Shown here piece after piece: positions 26,188-35,145 of a DNA stretch of 64,000 nt; the stretch's first letter is position 1; each line of letters begins with the position of its first letter. Origin of the DNA: Bacteroidota bacterium (GTDB taxonomy: Bacteria; Bacteroidota; Bacteroidia; UKL13-3); the NCBI GenBank assembly GCA_030680835.1, contig JAUXUD010000062.1, positions 156,057-220,056 on the forward strand. The letters are read 5' to 3'. Both the position numbers and the translations under genes were made by a program. The notes beneath the pieces are model-generated. The model saw nothing but the letters and a program-made list of their open reading frames with translations. It ran no database searches and had not been told where the DNA came from.

Positions 26188-27318
26188 ATGAAAATTGGAA
26201 TAGTATGTTATCCAACATTCGGAGGGAGCGGGGTTGTAGCTACCGAATTGGGTAAAGCATTGGCATTACGCGGACATAAAGTACATTTTATAACCTATAA
26301 ACAACCTGAACGTTTGGATTTTTTTTCGGGAAATACTTTTTACCATGAGGTATATGTTTCCAATTACCCTTTGTTTGATTTTCCACCTTACGAAACGGCA
26401 CTCACCGGGCATCTGGTAAATGTTATAAAATTCGAAAAACTCGATTTATTACATGTGCACTATGCCATTCCACATGCCTCTGCCGCTGTTATGGCTAAGC
26501 AAATACTTGCCAGTGAAGGCATTCACATTCCCATCATTACCACGCTCCATGGCACCGATATAACATTGGTTGGCAAGGATGCCAGTTTTGAGCCGGTAGT
26601 GCGTTTTAGTATCGATCAATCGGATGGAGTTACCTCGGTGTCTGAATCTTTAAAACAGGATACCTATACGCATATTCAAACCAAGAGGGAAATTGAAGTA
26701 ATTCCGAATTTTATAGATATTCAAAGATTCAGTAAACAAAACCGGGAGCATTTTAAAAAGGCCATCGCACCCAATAACGAAAGACTGATAGTGCATACTT
26801 CCAATTTCAGGAAAGTAAAACGGATTGATGATGTAGTAAAAGTATTTGCTGAAATTCTCAAACAAATGCCTGCAAAATTGTTATTGGTAGGAGATGGTCC
26901 GGAGCGCATTCATATTGAAATGCTATGCCGTGAATTGCACTTAAACGAAGCCGTTACCTTTTTAGGAAAACAAAGTCCGGTTGAAGAACTTTTATCGGTA
27001 TGTGATTTGTTTTTAATGCCCAGCGAAACAGAAAGTTTTGGTTTGGCCGCTTTGGAAGCAATGGCTTGTGAGTTGCCTATTATTTCAAGTAATGCCGGAG
27101 GTATTCCCGAATTAAATGTGGATGGCGTTACGGGTTATTTATGCAATGTAGGAGATGTTGCCACCATGGCACAAAAAGCCATTTATATTTTAAGCGATCA
27201 GGAACGTTTAATGAAATTTAAACATGCTGCCAAAGCCAGGGCACACGAATTTGATATCAATAATATTGTGCCCCTTTACGAACGCTTTTACGAAAAAATA
27301 TTAAACAAAAACAAATAA
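26188..27318 (+). CDS. bshA: N-acetyl-alpha-D-glucosaminyl L-malate synthase
   Basis: A 376-aa GT4 glycosyltransferase catalysing the first step of bacillithiol synthesis (UDP-GlcNAc plus L-malate to GlcNAc-malate). Family-specific features are CYPTFGGSGVVATELG at residues 7-22, the HVHYAIPHASAA motif, TTLHGTDITLVG, the EVIPNFID linker and the GT4 nucleotide motif PSETESFGLAALEAMACELPII. The full length agrees with Bacillus-type BshA. It stands alone; bshB and bshC are not in this window. A family B palindrome lies just after its stop. Confidence 0.95.
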   Translation: MKIGIVCYPTFGGSGVVATELGKALALRGHKVHFITYKQPERLDFFSGNTFYHEVYVSNYPLFDFPPYETALTGHLVNVIKFEKLDLLHVHYAIPHASAAVMAKQILASEGIHIPIITTLHGTDITLVGKDASFEPVVRFSIDQSDGVTSVSESLKQDTYTHIQTKREIEVIPNFIDIQRFSKQNREHFKKAIAPNNERLIVHTSNFRKVKRIDDVVKVFAEILKQMPAKLLLVGDGPERIHIEMLCRELHLNEAVTFLGKQSPVEELLSVCDLFLMPSETESFGLAALEAMACELPIISSNAGGIPELNVDGVTGYLCNVGDVATMAQKAIYILSDQERLMKFKHAAKARAHEFDINNIVPLYERFYEKILNKNK

Positions 27319-27336
27319 ATGGGTGTTCATCAAGTA

Positions 27337-27359
27337 AAGACGCGATTTATCGTGTCTCT
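27337..27359. repeat. REP-like palindrome (family B), degenerate copy 4
   Basis: AGACGCGATTTATCGTGTCT, two base changes from the consensus of the copies at 2713, 2779 and 3071. It lies shortly after the bshA stop. Confidence 0.7.
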
Positions 27360-27398
27360 ATACGATAACTGATTACTAATAACCGATCACCGTCCTCC

Positions 27399-27620
27399 CT
27401 AAGGAACAATAGATTCCATATACGCAACCAAATCATTCACAGTACTTAAATTTTCAATATCGGCCGGACTAACAGTGGTTCCAAATTCAGCATTTAATGC
27501 ATCTGCCAGGGGCTGATAATTTCCTATAGAAAATCCAAGCGTTTGCTGCATGGATAAGCTGTCTCCCGATGGGGCTTTGTCGATAAGAATTATTTTAACT
27601 CTTCCTTTTGTTGTTGTCAT
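27399..27620 (-). CDS. Acyl-carrier-protein-like small protein of the O-acylation locus
   Basis: A 73-aa protein with the layout of an acyl carrier protein: helix I with RVKIILIDK, a loop, helix II LADALNAEFGTT, and helix III/IV (SPADIENLSTVNDLVAYMES) that aligns well with ACP EIPDEDAEKI...V..AIDYI. The canonical phosphopantetheine motif DSL is not at the start of helix II; the nearest candidate is Ser-Ile in GFSIGNYQPL, one residue out of register, and the D-S-L at residues 19-21 is too far N-terminal. It lies last in the MBOAT/SGNH cluster, as DltC lies beside DltB/DltD. Alternatives: a serine-less carrier-like scaffold, or an unrelated small helical protein. Confidence 0.55.
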   Translation of the reverse strand: MTTTKGRVKIILIDKAPSGDSLSMQQTLGFSIGNYQPLADALNAEFGTTVSPADIENLSTVNDLVAYMESIVP

Positions 27621-27713
27621 AATATTTTTGTTTTAGAGTAAAGTCAAATGTAATGAACAATTAGTTTTTCAGGAAAATTTATATTTTAAATTTAAGGGGG
27701 AATTAAACACATA

Positions 27714-27786
27714 GGACGATAGGAAAACCATAGGCACATAGAATTTATCTATGTGCCTATGGTTTTATCTATGTATCTATGTGTTT
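27714..27786. repeat. Long imperfect inverted repeat of CTATGTG words
   Basis: The arm beginning AAACACATAGGACGATAGGA and continuing to CACATAG is mirrored by CTATGTGCCTATGGTTTTAT running on to GTGTTT, a nearly 36-bp imperfect palindrome. It lies between the carrier-like gene and the MBOAT gene and could reduce read-through, but its word-repeat make-up suggests a mobile palindrome. Confidence 0.8.
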
Positions 27787-27816
27787 CAAACTGAAATCTC
27801 CAATGCATAACCAATC

Positions 27817-29292
27817 CTAAAATTGCAGATAAATCGGCATCATAACCTCTGCTGTTTTTATCTGTATCAGCAGCCAGATAAAAGCACTTAGCAAAAGGGC
27901 ATAATATACCGGACTTAATTTTGATAGATAAGGATTTACCCTGCTTTCTATGGTATCGGGAACAAAGTGAAGCACATAGCCCAAAGCCATCATCCAAAGC
28001 ACATATTTATAGTTTTGATAAATCAATCCGATGGATCCAAAATCGAAATTGGTTGCGATTTGTGTAATCATTTTAAAGGCATCATCAAAAGTATTTGCCT
28101 TGAAAAATATCCAGCCAAAACAAACAAAATGAAAGGTTAATAAAGTATTGAACCATTTGGAATGAATCCATTTGACATTCGGGAAATTCCAAGTATTACG
28201 AATATGATCTTTCTTGAATTTATGAAATGCCAAAGCAAGCCCGTGCAAGCCACCCCAAACAATAAAAGTCCAGTTGGCGCCATGCCACAAACCCCCAATC
28301 AGCATCGTAATCATCAGATTTGCGTATTGATGCGCTTTACCCTTGCGGTTGCCCCCTAAAGGAATGTATAAATAATCGCGCAACCAACTCGATAAAGAGA
28401 TATGCCACCTGCGCCAAAACTCTGTTATGGATGCACTTTGGTATGGAGACAGGAAATTGATGTTAATCTCAAACCCCATCCATTTTGCAAGTCCGATGGC
28501 CATTTCACTATAGCCCGAAAAATCGCAATAAATAACCATGGCATAGCCATATACCGCCAATAAACATTCCAGTCCGGTATGCCTGCCCGGATCATCAAAA
28601 ATATACTGGACAAAATTTACATAAATAAAATCGGAGATAACTACTTTTTTAAACAGCCCTCCCACAATTAAAAAAAATCCTTTGGCAAAATCGCTGGCTG
28701 TAATTTTATAAGTTTTACTTATCTGAGGTATGAAATCGGAAGCCCGCACAATGGGACCCATCACCAGTTTTGGGAAAAACGAAAGGAAAAACAAATAATC
28801 CCAAAAGCTTTTTACGGGTTTAAACTGACCCCGGTAAACATCAATGGTATAGCTTAAATTTTCGAAGGTGTAAAAGGATATACCAATCGGGAGTAATAGG
28901 TTTAAAGGTTCTATTTCACCATCGTTTATATTATTAATAATTTCAATAAAAAAATCGGTGTACTTAAAATAAAAAAGTAAGCCCAGATTAATACAAATAC
29001 TTAAAATAAGAAGCAACTTTTTTTTAGCTGCGTTGCGTTCAAGATAAATTTTATTGGAGATGGTAAAATCAACGATTGCTGAAATAATTACCAGGAAAAC
29101 ATAAACTCCGCAGGCCTTATAAAAAAAGAAGAGTGAAAAAAAGGTAAATAGTAAAACCCGGTGTAATTTGTTCTTATAAACCAACTGATAACACAAAACA
29201 AATACGCCCAAAAAGTACAGAAAAAAAGCACTGTTAAAAAGTATTGGGTCCTTTGGATTGTATTTTAATATCTCAAATAAATTCTCAAACAT
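27817..29292 (-). CDS. MBOAT-family O-acyltransferase (AlgI/DltB type)
   Basis: A 491-aa polytopic membrane acyltransferase. It has the MBOAT core motif WRRWHISLSSWLRDYLYIPL (His297 in WRRWH) and the catalytic His337 in GGLWHGANWTFIVWGGLHG; both are intact. Typical GISFYTFENLSYTIDVYRG and KLVMGPIVRASDF motifs come earlier. The protein should move an acyl group, probably acetyl, from the cytosol across the membrane for transfer to a polysaccharide. It follows two SGNH genes with a 4-bp gap, the standard AlgI/AlgJ or DltB/DltD pairing. The carrier-like gene lies about 200 bp downstream. Confidence 0.93.
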   Translation of the reverse strand: MFENLFEILKYNPKDPILFNSAFFLYFLGVFVLCYQLVYKNKLHRVLLFTFFSLFFFYKACGVYVFLVIISAIVDFTISNKIYLERNAAKKKLLLILSICINLGLLFYFKYTDFFIEIINNINDGEIEPLNLLLPIGISFYTFENLSYTIDVYRGQFKPVKSFWDYLFFLSFFPKLVMGPIVRASDFIPQISKTYKITASDFAKGFFLIVGGLFKKVVISDFIYVNFVQYIFDDPGRHTGLECLLAVYGYAMVIYCDFSGYSEMAIGLAKWMGFEININFLSPYQSASITEFWRRWHISLSSWLRDYLYIPLGGNRKGKAHQYANLMITMLIGGLWHGANWTFIVWGGLHGLALAFHKFKKDHIRNTWNFPNVKWIHSKWFNTLLTFHFVCFGWIFFKANTFDDAFKMITQIATNFDFGSIGLIYQNYKYVLWMMALGYVLHFVPDTIESRVNPYLSKLSPVYYALLLSAFIWLLIQIKTAEVMMPIYLQF

Positions 29293-29296
29293 ATTT

Positions 29297-30550
29297 TTAT
29301 TTGCTAATATGTTTTAAATAAGCCGCACTCAAAGCATCATAGAATAATTTCCCCTGTACAACATAGCCCCCCTTGCTAAAATGCAAGTAATCTTTTGCCC
29401 CTTTTCCGGCATCAACCCAGGCTTTCATTGAATAATCACCACCCATCACCTCGTATAAATCCCAGCAGGCAATTTGTCTTGAATCGCAATAGGCCAGAAT
29501 ATTATCCTTAATTAATTTTACGATTTCGTTGTGCTCATAAACCTTTAGGGTTACTCTTCTTTTTTTGCCTTTTCTTTTTATATATTTATAGGTTTTGTGG
29601 GGCAAAAAATTATTGGCCGGGGTGGTAATTAATACGTTTGAACCCAATGATTGAATATATTGAACCAAACTGTCGATGGTTTGTATAAATAATAGTGAAT
29701 CATAATCTCCTGCACTTTCATTCGTACCCAAAGAAATTACAACCAGATCAGGGCGCAGCATATCGAGCTCTTCAAAAAATTTAGGAGCCTGATTATACTG
29801 ACAAAACTTAGCACCGTTTACACCTACCGCGTGATATATCACACCTTTTTCGCCATTGGAAAGGATGATCCCATCAAGCATTACAGGCTCCTGATCTACC
29901 CGGTGAATATTAATGTCAATTTGTTTAATGGGTTCACTAAAAACAAAAGAATCTTTAATTAAGCCATTTACTTTTTTACGGTTTAGCAATTTGGCATAGC
30001 TCAGACTTACGGCATCATACGCGCTTATTTCAGGCTCCTCTCCGGCAGCTTCATATAAAAACTGTATTGTTTTTGTATGATTATTAATAAAATTCGAATC
30101 CTCTTTAAAGGTAAAATCAAGAAACCAGTTTCTTTTGTTCGGATCCAGCAAAAAAGAATAACCGGCCAGTCCGCAAGAAGCGGTACTGTTCGATTTAATG
30201 AGTTTTTTTGTATCCCAGCTTTGCTTCGATTTAAACGCATAATCTTTAGGTCCATTGGTTGATATTAACTGATAGGGAAAAACCAAACCACGCCCGGCAT
30301 TGCCAAACTGTAACTGCATTTGCTTTCGTATTTCTCCTGTAAAAAAATCGGCCTGTATATGTGAATCTCCAAAATGAAAAATGGAAACAATCGAATCTTG
30401 GCTCTTGCTTAAGCGCTCAAAAAAAGGGTTTAAAGATGCAGCATTTTTGATAATATTGGCTTCAGCATTTATGGGTAACAATTCCTCCTGAGCAAAGGAA
30501 ATTATTGGAATCATGAGCATAAAAAACAAGGTATTAATTTTCTTTCTCAT
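29297..30550 (-). CDS. SGNH/GDSL-hydrolase-fold protein (acetyl-transfer partner), periplasmic
   Basis: A 417-aa secreted SGNH protein. ATG 30550 starts a clean signal peptide (MRKKINTLFFMLMIPIISFAQ); upstream starts lengthen it without sense. Block I is FHFGDSHIQADFF, with the catalytic Ser in GDSH; block III is VISLGTNES (Gly/Asn), and block V is DYLHFSKGG with the Asp-x-x-His pair. Proteins of this type complete O-acyl transfer to surface polysaccharide. The start overlaps the end of the upstream SGNH gene by 17 bp. Both SGNH genes precede the MBOAT gene, so the locus encodes two different partners. Confidence 0.88.
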   Translation of the reverse strand: MRKKINTLFFMLMIPIISFAQEELLPINAEANIIKNAASLNPFFERLSKSQDSIVSIFHFGDSHIQADFFTGEIRKQMQLQFGNAGRGLVFPYQLISTNGPKDYAFKSKQSWDTKKLIKSNSTASCGLAGYSFLLDPNKRNWFLDFTFKEDSNFINNHTKTIQFLYEAAGEEPEISAYDAVSLSYAKLLNRKKVNGLIKDSFVFSEPIKQIDINIHRVDQEPVMLDGIILSNGEKGVIYHAVGVNGAKFCQYNQAPKFFEELDMLRPDLVVISLGTNESAGDYDSLLFIQTIDSLVQYIQSLGSNVLITTPANNFLPHKTYKYIKRKGKKRRVTLKVYEHNEIVKLIKDNILAYCDSRQIACWDLYEVMGGDYSMKAWVDAGKGAKDYLHFSKGGYVVQGKLFYDALSAAYLKHISK

Positions 30551-31883
30551 ATTCATTAAAATTTTGCAGAATCGATTCAAACAAATAGTTTCCAACTTTT
30601 TGGGCACCTTTATAATTAAAATGGGTATAATCTTTGTTTGCCAGAACCGGTTTTTTATCGGCCCATTCCACCATCGAATTTTTACCTCCCATCATTTCAT
30701 ATAAATTCCAAAAAGCACAATGATATTTTTTAGCAATGCGTTGCTGCGAGTGAATGAGAGGAACCACTCCCAGTGCGGTTTGCCAGTTCCCTAAAACGCG
30801 AGAAGCCTTATCTGCTGAACCAATAATCAGGATGCTGCTTTTGGGAAGGTTCTTTTTCAAATGTGCCATGGTCTTTTCCATTTTCCGTTCAAACCAGCTA
30901 AAATCAACCAGTTCGGGTTTAAACAAAAGATTCGGACCATAATGCAGGATTATCAAATCGTAAGGATATTTTTCGTTAATGGATTTAAAATAAGCACCTG
31001 GAATCTCTGAAAGTTCAATGCCAGAAATACCTCTAAACGAATAGTTATCCAGGGTAATGCCCAGTTCACTTTCTATGCTTGCACCATATACAGGTAAATC
31101 AAGACTTGAACCCATATTAAAAATTACTTTGTTTTGGGGGATATTAAATTTTATGGTTTCAATATTATATGATTGGGTATAATCTAATACCACCGGAGTA
31201 TCATTTACCAAAATAGTTTGACCCGAATCGGCTTTCCCATAAAAAAATTTCACGGCTAAAAAATCTTTTAAACGTTCTTCTTTTACGCCTTTTAATTTAA
31301 ACCAGCAGTTTTGCGCTTTGGGATAAAAAACATGACCAGAAAATCCAAAAGGGTAGGCACCCCATTTGCTGTTTTGAAAACTTGCATCTTTCCAGTTGGG
31401 TGAATAGGTATGTTGAACCGAACCCCTGTTGGATGCGGAGATTGAGGTTACCGGCACAAAACCCACACCCTTTCCACCAAATTGTTTCTGCAGTTTTTTT
31501 CTCAAATCCTGTGAAATCAGATCGCCTTCAATCATTGAATCTCCAAAATAGGCAATCCTTAATTTTTTGCGCTTTCCCCTTTTTAAATCATACAGTGCTT
31601 TCATAAAAATTTTCAGACCACTGTTTTCATTGCTATCCGAATATTGAACAATGGCTCCCGGATCTTTGGAACCTGCTGAAGAGGTAATTGATTTGTCCGT
31701 ACTTTCAAATGAATCTATTTCTGCTACAATGAAAGGTTTTGATTTCAACTCAGAAAACATATCCACTTTTCGCAAAGACCAGTCGCCCAGTTTAAAATCT
31801 GTTTTAATAAGTGAAAGCATTGACAACAGGATTATTGTGTATACCAATACAGAGACAGGATACTTAATTTTATTTGGGTCCAT
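30534..31883 (-). CDS. Membrane-anchored SGNH/GDSL-fold protein
   Basis: A 449-aa protein with one N-terminal TM anchor (VSVLVYTIILLSMLSLI) and no cleavage site, so a periplasmic domain tethered to the inner membrane. Block I is AYFGDSMIEGDLI, block III LIILHYGPNLLF (Asn near), and block V DYTHFNYKGA with Asp/His. The inserted region around residues 180-260 (NCWFKLKGVKEERLKD, VNDTPVVLDY) reads as a beta-rich carbohydrate-binding insert, as in AlgX/AlgJ-like proteins, but that is inferred. It comes before and overlaps the second SGNH gene. Confidence 0.88.
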   Translation of the reverse strand: MDPNKIKYPVSVLVYTIILLSMLSLIKTDFKLGDWSLRKVDMFSELKSKPFIVAEIDSFESTDKSITSSAGSKDPGAIVQYSDSNENSGLKIFMKALYDLKRGKRKKLRIAYFGDSMIEGDLISQDLRKKLQKQFGGKGVGFVPVTSISASNRGSVQHTYSPNWKDASFQNSKWGAYPFGFSGHVFYPKAQNCWFKLKGVKEERLKDFLAVKFFYGKADSGQTILVNDTPVVLDYTQSYNIETIKFNIPQNKVIFNMGSSLDLPVYGASIESELGITLDNYSFRGISGIELSEIPGAYFKSINEKYPYDLIILHYGPNLLFKPELVDFSWFERKMEKTMAHLKKNLPKSSILIIGSADKASRVLGNWQTALGVVPLIHSQQRIAKKYHCAFWNLYEMMGGKNSMVEWADKKPVLANKDYTHFNYKGAQKVGNYLFESILQNFNEYEKEN

Positions 31884-31891
31884 TTAAATGG

Positions 31892-32431
31892 CTAAGCTGA
31901 TTTATCAAGGTCCTTTTTCATAATCACCATGCCCCGGTATTCAACTTTCATGTGTTCAAACGGAAGGGTAAGTGTGCCACATATTTCGTATCCCAGTTTA
32001 TTATAAAAGGCTATGGGGTCGGTACTACTGTCCATTGCTTTCAAAAAAACAATATCTTTCTTTAAATCCAAAGCCAAATCATCGGCAATTTGCATCAGCA
32101 TTTTACCCAAACCAACGCCTTTGAATGCATTTAAAATATAAATGCGTTCCACTTCCAGGCAATTTTTAGACTCAAAATTAATGAGGCTTTCATTAAGCCT
32201 GATTTTTAAATAGGCAACAGGTTGTTCGTTATCATAAGCAATATAATGAAGGTTATTGGGGTCGATGAGCTCTTCCGCCACCACCTCAGGTGCATACGAT
32301 TTTTTCATATACCATTCAGCGCCGCCATCATACCAAAGATGCAAAAAGTTTTCCTTATATATTTTGATGGCAAGTTCTGATAATTCATGCGCACGCGTTG
32401 AATCGATTTTAACAGTTTTGATTTTCACCAT
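31892..32431 (-). CDS. GNAT-family acetyltransferase
   Basis: A 179-aa GNAT protein. Motif A is VERIYILNAFKGVGLGKMLMQIA (acetyl-CoA-binding GVGLGK) and motif B DSSTDPIAFYNKLGYEI. The N-terminal segment NFLHLWYDGGAEWYMKKSY matches the same subgroup as the protein at 4240. Only 8 bp separate it from the SGNH gene that follows, so it is probably in the same operon, although a cytosolic acetyltransferase there may be coincidental. Confidence 0.85.
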   Translation of the reverse strand: MVKIKTVKIDSTRAHELSELAIKIYKENFLHLWYDGGAEWYMKKSYAPEVVAEELIDPNNLHYIAYDNEQPVAYLKIRLNESLINFESKNCLEVERIYILNAFKGVGLGKMLMQIADDLALDLKKDIVFLKAMDSSTDPIAFYNKLGYEICGTLTLPFEHMKVEYRGMVIMKKDLDKSA

Positions 32432-32502
32432 TCAAAGGTACGCATGTTTTGTTTTTTATTTTTGAGAAAGGGTTCTGTGTAATTCACATTTCTATAAACA
32501 CC

Positions 32503-32533
32503 AAAAGAGCTACCCTGAATGAGTAGCTCTTTT
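32503..32533 (-). terminator. Rho-independent terminator after the T9SS gene
   Basis: An 11-bp stem (AAAAGAGCTAC with its complement GTAGCTCTTTT) around a 9-nt loop. On the minus strand it is followed by Ts (TTTTGG) and lies 26 bp after the stop at 32559. The plus strand also ends in a T-run, so it may stop both directions. Confidence 0.8.
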
Positions 32534-32558
32534 TAAAATGAATAAATACCGTATCGGA

Positions 32559-33632
32559 TTAATGTGCTACCATCAGCTTTTGCTGATGTAATTTTAATCC
32601 GTTATTTTCAACACATAAAACATACATTCCGTTACTTAATCCGGAAGTATTCAGTGTTGATTGGTTTTCAGAAATGTTTGTGTGAAGCACCTCTTTTCCA
32701 TCAAGTGAATATAATTTAACAACAGCATTGTTAAGGGTTGCGTTGTTTATTTGAATTGTTAAAGCATCGCTGGCCGGAATTGGATAAACTGAAATCATTT
32801 CATTTCCTGTAAGCTCATTGTTTCCGGTAGTTCCGCTGGTAAAAGAGATATTGAGACTATTTTCCCAGATACTTGCGCTTTCTTTCCATTTCAATTGCTG
32901 AAATGATGCTGTTTTATTATTGGCATCTGAAGTAATAATAAAACGATATTTTAAACTGGTTATGCCGGTACTTTGATCTTTACTCCATTCCTGCATACTA
33001 TCCATCTTATTGCCGGTATAATAATATTGTATATAGCCGTTATCTTTCCAGGTTAATGCAACATTATCCCAGTTGAAGTTGTTTATTCTGTCTTTTTTAC
33101 CACTAATATAGGTAACATCATTTTTACTAAGGTTCACCCAAGCCGAAGTAGACGAGCTCCATGAATATCCAATCATCGTTGTTATTAAACCAGAACTGTA
33201 AGTTAATGTTTGCTTTGAGTTGCTTTTCCAGGTACTTGAAACGGTATCATAATCTTCCCACATAATCAGGGTATCATTGGTGCCGTCACTTTGCCAGGTG
33301 TCTCTTCGCCAGTTGCTAAAGGCACCTCCATTTTGGTTTTTTTGGGAAGTAGCCGTATACACATTACCGGTTTTACTGCCTGTACATTTAAATTGGCTTG
33401 CACTTAAAGGGGGTGGTGTTGATGAGGTCATATTTGTGATATAGTTATTCCCATCCCTTGTAATATCGATACTATAATAGGTATAAACGCCTATTGACCA
33501 CACTTCTTTGGTATGATTGGCAGGAGCGTTGTAAAATTGGGTCATGGACCAAACAGAAGCCGGATGAATTTGTGCCTCTGCGCATAATCCAATGCTTAAT
33601 GAGGCTGCAAAAAGTAAGTGTTTAAGTTTCAT
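32559..33632 (-). CDS. Secreted T9SS cargo protein of unknown function
   Basis: A 357-aa exported protein. The signal peptide MKLKHLLFAASLSIGLCAEAQ is followed by about 250 residues with repeated Trp-rich strands (DTWQSDGTNDTLIMWEDYD, SSTWKSNSKQTLTYSSG, NVALTWKDNGYIQYYYTGN, KWKESASIWENS), spaced about 30 residues apart. The pattern resembles the repeats of secreted beta-strand proteins of the DUF4595/YD-like kind. The last 75 residues are a T9SS type A sorting domain (VYPIPASDALTIQINN ... LSNGMYVLCVENNG). Function is not inferable. Confidence 0.82.
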   Translation of the reverse strand: MKLKHLLFAASLSIGLCAEAQIHPASVWSMTQFYNAPANHTKEVWSIGVYTYYSIDITRDGNNYITNMTSSTPPPLSASQFKCTGSKTGNVYTATSQKNQNGGAFSNWRRDTWQSDGTNDTLIMWEDYDTVSSTWKSNSKQTLTYSSGLITTMIGYSWSSSTSAWVNLSKNDVTYISGKKDRINNFNWDNVALTWKDNGYIQYYYTGNKMDSMQEWSKDQSTGITSLKYRFIITSDANNKTASFQQLKWKESASIWENSLNISFTSGTTGNNELTGNEMISVYPIPASDALTIQINNATLNNAVVKLYSLDGKEVLHTNISENQSTLNTSGLSNGMYVLCVENNGLKLHQQKLMVAH

Positions 33633-33751
33633 TTTATTTTAGATTAATAAAACGAATATAACCTTTCAAAAATAAAATACAAGCACCAAAATCTACATAG
33701 GATGTTGCTGCTTACCGGCTTACATTAATTAAAAGCCACAAACCGGAGTCA

Positions 33752-35137
33752 TTACTTGTGCACTTTTTTAATAAAATCTTCAACCTCGGGAACGCCTCCC
33801 TGTAAAACCAGATATCCGTTATAGGGCTCTCTTTCGGTAATATCGGAACAGATCGGTGTGAGCATCATTTTTTTTATTTCTACCGGATCTTCGGTTTGTC
33901 CAAGTACCCAGCCCAATTTAATATATGCGGTCTCCGGTAACATATTGGCTAAAGGTACCACTCCCTTTGCCATCATATCCCTGCCCGTATCATAAACAAA
34001 CATGTGCACATAACCCCAAATGGTTTGAACCACCATAAAAACACAAACGCCTTCTTCTTTGGCTTTCACAATAGCAGGATACAATTCTTTGTTTACATGA
34101 CCCAAACCGGTTCCCACAATAATAATTCCTTTATATCCGGCATCAATCATGGCAAACATTACATCAGGTTTCATACCCGGATAATAATAGAGCATGGTAG
34201 CCTTTTCACTGAAAAAAGGATAGATTTCAACCTTATTGTCTTTTCTGCGGTGGTTGTATTCCTCTTTTAAGGGAGTAATACTTTTTCTTGTTACCATAGC
34301 AACCGGAGTATCGCCAATGGTTCTGAATGTTGAACGATAAGAAGAATGCATTTTTCGAACCCGGGTTCCTCTATGCAGCAAACCATATTCATCAGATGTG
34401 GGTCCAAACATGCACACCAAAACCTCTGCAATATCCGATGTGCCGGCAGTAAACATGGCATGCATCAGGTTGAGTGCAGCATCCGAACTCGGCCGGTCGG
34501 ATGAACGTTGAGAACCTACAAGTATGATAGGAACGGGTGAATTTCGAACCATATACGTTAATACGGCAGCCGTATGTTGTAAGGTATCGGTACCGTGACC
34601 TACAACAATTCCATCAACCCCTTTTCTTATTTCATTTACAATCGCGTGCGCAAGTGCGATGTATTGTTTAGGTCCCATATTTTCACTGAAAACGGCAAAA
34701 ATCTTTTCAGTATCCAGGTTACAGATATCAGCCAGTTCGGGGACGGCTCCATAAAGCTCTCCGGGTGAAAAAGCAGGAATTACGGCTCCCGTGCGGTAAT
34801 CAAGCCGTGAAGCAATCGTTCCTCCGGTTCCAAACAATTTAACATAAGGCAATCCTTTTGTTATGGGAAATTGCTTTTCCGGAATCTGATAATTGGCCTT
34901 TTTATAACCAGTCTCACGAATTTCTGATATGGTATTCACATCCACTCCAATATTATACCCGGTAATTATTTTTAATACGATATGTTCTTCATCGGTATTT
35001 TCTGCCCGTGGTAAAATGGTCCCCTGAAAAAGTCCGCGCGTGGTATCAATATCCACTGCAGCCCAAACCCTTGCCGTATATTTTTTTAATACACTTAGTG
35101 CTTGTCCTTTATAACCCTGAAAAGTATTTTCGTCCAT
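33752..35137 (-). CDS. gatD: Archaeal-type Glu-tRNA(Gln) amidotransferase subunit D (GatD)
   Basis: A 461-aa asparaginase-fold subunit that supplies ammonia for tRNA-bound Glu amidation. N-terminal domain (1-90) is the small beta-barrel that sets GatD apart from plain L-asparaginases. The asparaginase domain follows, with the first threonine motif FGTGGTIASR (Thr104), the GatD-specific DYRTGAVIPAFSPGELY, the second motif VGHGTDTLQHTA (Thr183-Asp184), and VGSQRSSDRPSSDAALNL. These specific strings match archaeal GatD, not bacterial AnsA/AnsB. It lies 8 bp after gatE, in one operon. In archaea GatDE makes Gln-tRNA(Gln); bacteria normally use GatCAB. The function here could be the same, or altered. 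Confidence 0.9.
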   Translation of the reverse strand: MDENTFQGYKGQALSVLKKYTARVWAAVDIDTTRGLFQGTILPRAENTDEEHIVLKIITGYNIGVDVNTISEIRETGYKKANYQIPEKQFPITKGLPYVKLFGTGGTIASRLDYRTGAVIPAFSPGELYGAVPELADICNLDTEKIFAVFSENMGPKQYIALAHAIVNEIRKGVDGIVVGHGTDTLQHTAAVLTYMVRNSPVPIILVGSQRSSDRPSSDAALNLMHAMFTAGTSDIAEVLVCMFGPTSDEYGLLHRGTRVRKMHSSYRSTFRTIGDTPVAMVTRKSITPLKEEYNHRRKDNKVEIYPFFSEKATMLYYYPGMKPDVMFAMIDAGYKGIIIVGTGLGHVNKELYPAIVKAKEEGVCVFMVVQTIWGYVHMFVYDTGRDMMAKGVVPLANMLPETAYIKLGWVLGQTEDPVEIKKMMLTPICSDITEREPYNGYLVLQGGVPEVEDFIKKVHK

Positions 35138-35145
35138 GTAATTTT

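Noticed and set aside
30550-30607. Upstream 19-residue extension of the second SGNH protein
   Set aside because: It places a charged stretch before the signal peptide. ATG 30550 gives a clean signal sequence.
33752-35137. GatD as a plain type I L-asparaginase
   Set aside because: It has the extra N-terminal barrel, GatD-specific DYRTGAV and an operon partner gatE, none of which fits AnsA.
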